The notes beneath the pieces are model-generated. The model saw only the letters and a list, made by a program, of their open reading frames with translations. It searched no databases and was not told the DNA's origin. The position numbers were made by a program, and so were the translations under genes. Positions 61,812-64,000 of a DNA stretch of 64,000 nucleotides are shown piece by piece (positions within the stretch are counted from its first letter, which is position 1; each line of letters begins with the position of its first letter). Source of the stretch: a bacterium (GTDB lineage: Bacteria; Elusimicrobiota; Elusimicrobia; UBA1565; UBA9628); contig JAKAQO010000001.1 in assembly GCA_021822495.1 (NCBI GenBank), positions 124,001 to 188,000 of the forward strand, in the 5' to 3' direction.

Positions 61812-62126
61812 ATGAAAAACAAAACTAAAACCGAAAGCCGCGTAAAAAAAGAACTCAAAAAAACCACGCCGGAAATTCTCCCGAATTCAAACGGAAAGGT
61901 TCTCGAATCGGTTCTCGAAGAAATATCCACCCAATCGGGGGATGAGGTTTTGGAGCAGGACCTCGTCGTCGAATGCCCTTATTGCGACGAAAGCTTTGAA
62001 ATCAAGGTCTCTTCCGACGATGCGGGGCAAATCCTTTACGAGGATTGCCAGGTCTGTTGCCGGGCCTTGACCCTTCACGTCCACGAGGAAGACGGGGAAT
62101 TTGGAATCGAGGTCGAGCGCACCTGA
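61812..62126 (+). CDS. CPXCG motif cysteine-rich protein
   Basis: 104 residues. A lysine-rich, probably disordered N terminus is followed by a zinc-ribbon pattern: VVECPYCDESFEIKVS and YEDCQVCCRALTLHVH (CxxC twice), then an acidic tail with DGEFGIEVER. This matches the CPXCG family, of unknown function and mostly 60-70 residues, so the N-terminal 45 residues are an extension. Confidence 0.85.
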   Translation: MKNKTKTESRVKKELKKTTPEILPNSNGKVLESVLEEISTQSGDEVLEQDLVVECPYCDESFEIKVSSDDAGQILYEDCQVCCRALTLHVHEEDGEFGIEVERT

Positions 62127-62144
62127 TTTCGATTTTTGAAACTC

Positions 62145-62215
62145 AGCGGGCGAAGGGAATCGAACCCTCGTCTGATCCTTGGCAAGGACCCGTTCTACCA
62201 TTGAACCACGCCCGC
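62145..62215 (-). tRNA. tRNA-Gly(GCC)
   Basis: On the minus strand GCGGGCG pairs with CGCCCGC, with the anticodon loop TTGCCAA (GCC) and T arm AGGGTTCGATTCCCT. Discriminator T, no encoded CCA. Confidence 0.95.
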
Positions 62216-62386
62216 GAAATTGGAGCCCACAACCAAAACGACTCTTTCATTATATAAAATAGAAACGTCGCTTCGCTGTCTTGGAAGCCGCCTAAAATGA
62301 AAAATCCGGGACAAAAAATAGGGCTTATGATTGGCGGCGCCGTCTTTGGAACGCGGGAACGAATCAGAAAAATACGGGGGCAAATC

Positions 62387-62884
62387 ATGGGCGAGAAAAC
62401 GGCGGAAGCGGGAAAAGTTTATGGTTTTACGGTTGACGCTATTGACGGACAGAAAAAAAGCTTGTCCGATTACAAGGGCCAGGTCCTTCTCATCGTCAAC
62501 GTCGCGTCTCTTTGCGGATACACCCCGCAATATGAAGGCCTTGAAAAACTCTACCGCCAATATTCCAGCAGAGGATTTAAAATTTTAGCCTTCCCCGCCA
62601 ATGAGTTTGGGAAACAGGAACCTGGAACCAATGCGGAAATCGCAAATTTTTGCCGGACGAAATACTCCGTCAGCTTCGATCTTTTCGCTAAAATCAAGGT
62701 GAAAGGGGAAGGCATTTGCCCTCTCTACCATTTCTTAACCACCGAATCGGGCCACAACGGAGACATCCCCTGGAATTTCACGAAATTTTTAATCGATCGC
62801 CAAGGAAACGTCGTCGCCCGCTTTGGGCCCCAAGTCGAGCCTCTGTCTAAAGAACTCACTCAGAATATCGAATCTCTTTTATAA
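62387..62884 (+). CDS. Glutathione peroxidase family protein (cysteine type)
   Basis: From the ATG at 62387: KVYGFTVDAIDGQKKSLSDY, the active cysteine in VNVASLCGYTPQY, FPANEFGKQEPGTNAEI (the glutamine of the triad), and PWNFTKFLIDRQG (the tryptophan). Reduces peroxides, in most bacteria with thioredoxin. 165 residues. An upstream ATG at 62297 would add 30 basic residues without family match. It ends in a palindrome shared with the convergent ClC gene. Confidence 0.92.
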   Translation: MGEKTAEAGKVYGFTVDAIDGQKKSLSDYKGQVLLIVNVASLCGYTPQYEGLEKLYRQYSSRGFKILAFPANEFGKQEPGTNAEIANFCRTKYSVSFDLFAKIKVKGEGICPLYHFLTTESGHNGDIPWNFTKFLIDRQGNVVARFGPQVEPLSKELTQNIESLL

Positions 62885-62903
62885 TTAGGGACAGTCCCTA
62901 ATT
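62883..62903. repeat. Palindrome AATTAGGGAC-A-GTCCCTAATT, copy 3
   Basis: Perfect 10-bp arms around a central A. The left arm starts in the peroxidase stop codon (62882-62884), and the right arm holds the ClC stop codon (62898-62900), so it closes both convergent genes. The core GGGACAGTCCC is shared with 6751-6773 and, with T at the centre, 30490-30512. Confidence 0.85.
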
Positions 62904-64000
62904 CTTGCGTGGGCGCTGACTGTCAATAAGGCCGATCTGGCTGGTTAAAAGCATCGCCACCATGACAGACAAAACCGTTGTCGGAAAAATCCGAAGTCCC
63001 GCCATCTCAGTGACAACCAAGACCGATCCCAAGGGGGTTTTTGTTACGCCTGCGTTTAAAGCCGCCATCAAAGAGGCCACCATTAAAATCTCCTGGCATC
63101 CGGGAAAGATGAGGTGTAAAAAACGCCCCAAAGCCGCGCCCATAAAAAAAAGCGGAATAATAAAGCCGCCTTTCCAGCCGGAGGAAAAAGTCGTCGAAGT
63201 CCCCAAGAACTTGAAGACAAAAGCGAGAAGAAAAAAAGAAGCCACAGGAGCGGCCGCGACCAGAACGTTGACCTGGCTTTCCCCAAAAGTCAGCGCATAG
63301 GGAGAAATAGACGCGAGCAAGGCGAGAATGAGCCCTCCGACAGCGCCGCGCGCAAGTAGCGGAAAAATTTTAAAGGCGCGGCTTAAAAAATGATTAGCGA
63401 AGATAAATGCCGCCGCGACCAGGGCGGCAACTATTCCGCACAAAAAAGAAAACGCAAAGTCCCGCAGATGAAAGCTCAAGACGGGATACGGGAAAGACCA
63501 AATGGGACTTAAGTTGAGATGAGTCAACCCCGCGTAGGCCACATAGCCGCACAAGGAACCCCCAATCGCGGGCAAAAGGGCTTCATAATATTCCATACCG
63601 CGCCGGTGAAGAATTTCAAGCGCAAACAAACTCGCCCCCAGGGGAGCGCCAAACAAAACGGTAAAACCCGCCGCCATTCCGGTAATCGTCAAGGTTCTTT
63701 TTTCCGACACGCTCAAATTCTTCAAGTCAGATACCCAGCTTCCCAAGGAACCGGTCGTTTGAACCAGCGGCGCTTCCGGCCCCATGGCTCCGCCCGAAGC
63801 GATGCAAATCAAGGAGGCGGGGATTAAAGACAAAAGATTCTTTCTTTCCTTATTTCCGCCCATCTCGTGGATATTATCCACAAGCCTCTCCACGTTTCCT
63901 GTTGGGCCAATTCCCCTTTCCAAAAGCGCGACGAGAAACCCCGCCGCAATCAAAACAAATCCATGGGATAACGAGCCGAAGAAAGATTGCGGTCCCAGCC
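62898..64000 (-). CDS. ClC-family chloride channel/antiporter (5' end outside window)
   Basis: About 367 residues are visible and the frame stays open to the window edge, so the true start lies beyond 64000. ASGGAMGPEAPLVQTTGSLG carries the gating glutamate of the GxExP motif, with FTVLFGAPLGASLFALEILH and KGGFIIPLFFMGAALG as the other pore segments. About nine membrane helices are seen. Channel versus proton antiporter cannot be told. No CBS domains follow. Confidence 0.93.
   Translation of the reverse strand, partial: LGPQSFFGSLSHGFVLIAAGFLVALLERGIGPTGNVERLVDNIHEMGGNKERKNLLSLIPASLICIASGGAMGPEAPLVQTTGSLGSWVSDLKNLSVSEKRTLTITGMAAGFTVLFGAPLGASLFALEILHRRGMEYYEALLPAIGGSLCGYVAYAGLTHLNLSPIWSFPYPVLSFHLRDFAFSFLCGIVAALVAAAFIFANHFLSRAFKIFPLLARGAVGGLILALLASISPYALTFGESQVNVLVAAAPVASFFLLAFVFKFLGTSTTFSSGWKGGFIIPLFFMGAALGRFLHLIFPGCQEILMVASLMAALNAGVTKTPLGSVLVVTEMAGLRIFPTTVLSVMVAMLLTSQIGLIDSQRPRKN

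Overview
The window reads as chromosome of a Gram-negative, free-living type bacterium. It has a lipopolysaccharide-type glycosyltransferase, an outer-membrane barrel protein ending in phenylalanine, an AsmA-like protein, a lipoprotein, periplasmic DsbA-like and VanX-like proteins, a proton-pumping transhydrogenase, aconitase A and a pyruvate dehydrogenase. A 996-residue exported membrane M48 protease and dispersed GGGAC-W-GTCCC palindromes at gene ends made me think of Elusimicrobiota or a related uncultured lineage. That placement is a guess from general impression, not a measurement.

Layout. 1-6.2 kb (minus): a run of touching or overlapping genes trxB, lipA, pdhA, then an AlbA_2/ATPase protein and a ParA ATPase, then pdhB cut by the window edge; the AlbA_2-ParA pair sits between the two E1 subunits. 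6.3-9.8 kb: folB, groES-groEL, a GYF-like coiled-coil protein. 9.9-13.9 kb: an accessory zone ending at an intact tRNA-Arg(TCG), with an integrase-tail remnant, hicBA, a 255-bp repeat ending in half a tRNA-Arg, a DUF3800 gene, an orphan antitoxin, a 5'-truncated integrase and a membrane coiled-coil protein. 13.9-47.5 kb: mostly housekeeping genes (flippase, DsbA-like, DUF4139, RlmI-like, SAM hydrolase, purB, AsmA-like, PLD, sixA, rsmD, REC-MBL fusion, nfo, M48 protease, barrel protein with a structured leader, queC-like, pntA1-A2-B, two aminotransferases around a P5C dehydrogenase, vanX, panD, ettA, GT9, exonuclease), with tRNA-Ala, tRNA-Arg(TCT) and tRNA-Met. 47.5-58.9 kb: a defence block with a PrlF-YhaV type toxin-antitoxin pair and a type I restriction-modification operon (HTH-hsdM, hsdS, coiled-coil membrane protein, HNH protein, small acidic protein, DUF3800, hsdR, YgjP-like peptidase). 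59-64 kb: acnA, a CPXCG protein, tRNA-Gly, a glutathione peroxidase and a ClC channel cut by the window edge.

The most interesting part is the type I RM operon. Two extra modules appear to have entered it, and each is bounded by a short direct repeat of the neighbouring hsd gene: a DUF3800 gene with a convergent short RNA gene (repeat of the hsdR 5' end), and a coiled-coil two-TM protein (repeat of the hsdS 3' end). The RNA next to DUF3800 has a near-consensus extended -10 promoter, a closing helix around two hairpins, and a terminal U-run that stops exactly at the DUF3800 stop codon. A second RNA of similar build lies in the hsdS leader, and a minimal version abuts the stop codon of the other DUF3800 gene at 11.9 kb. 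The HTH-fused hsdM has a perfect inverted repeat across its own promoter, which suggests autorepression.
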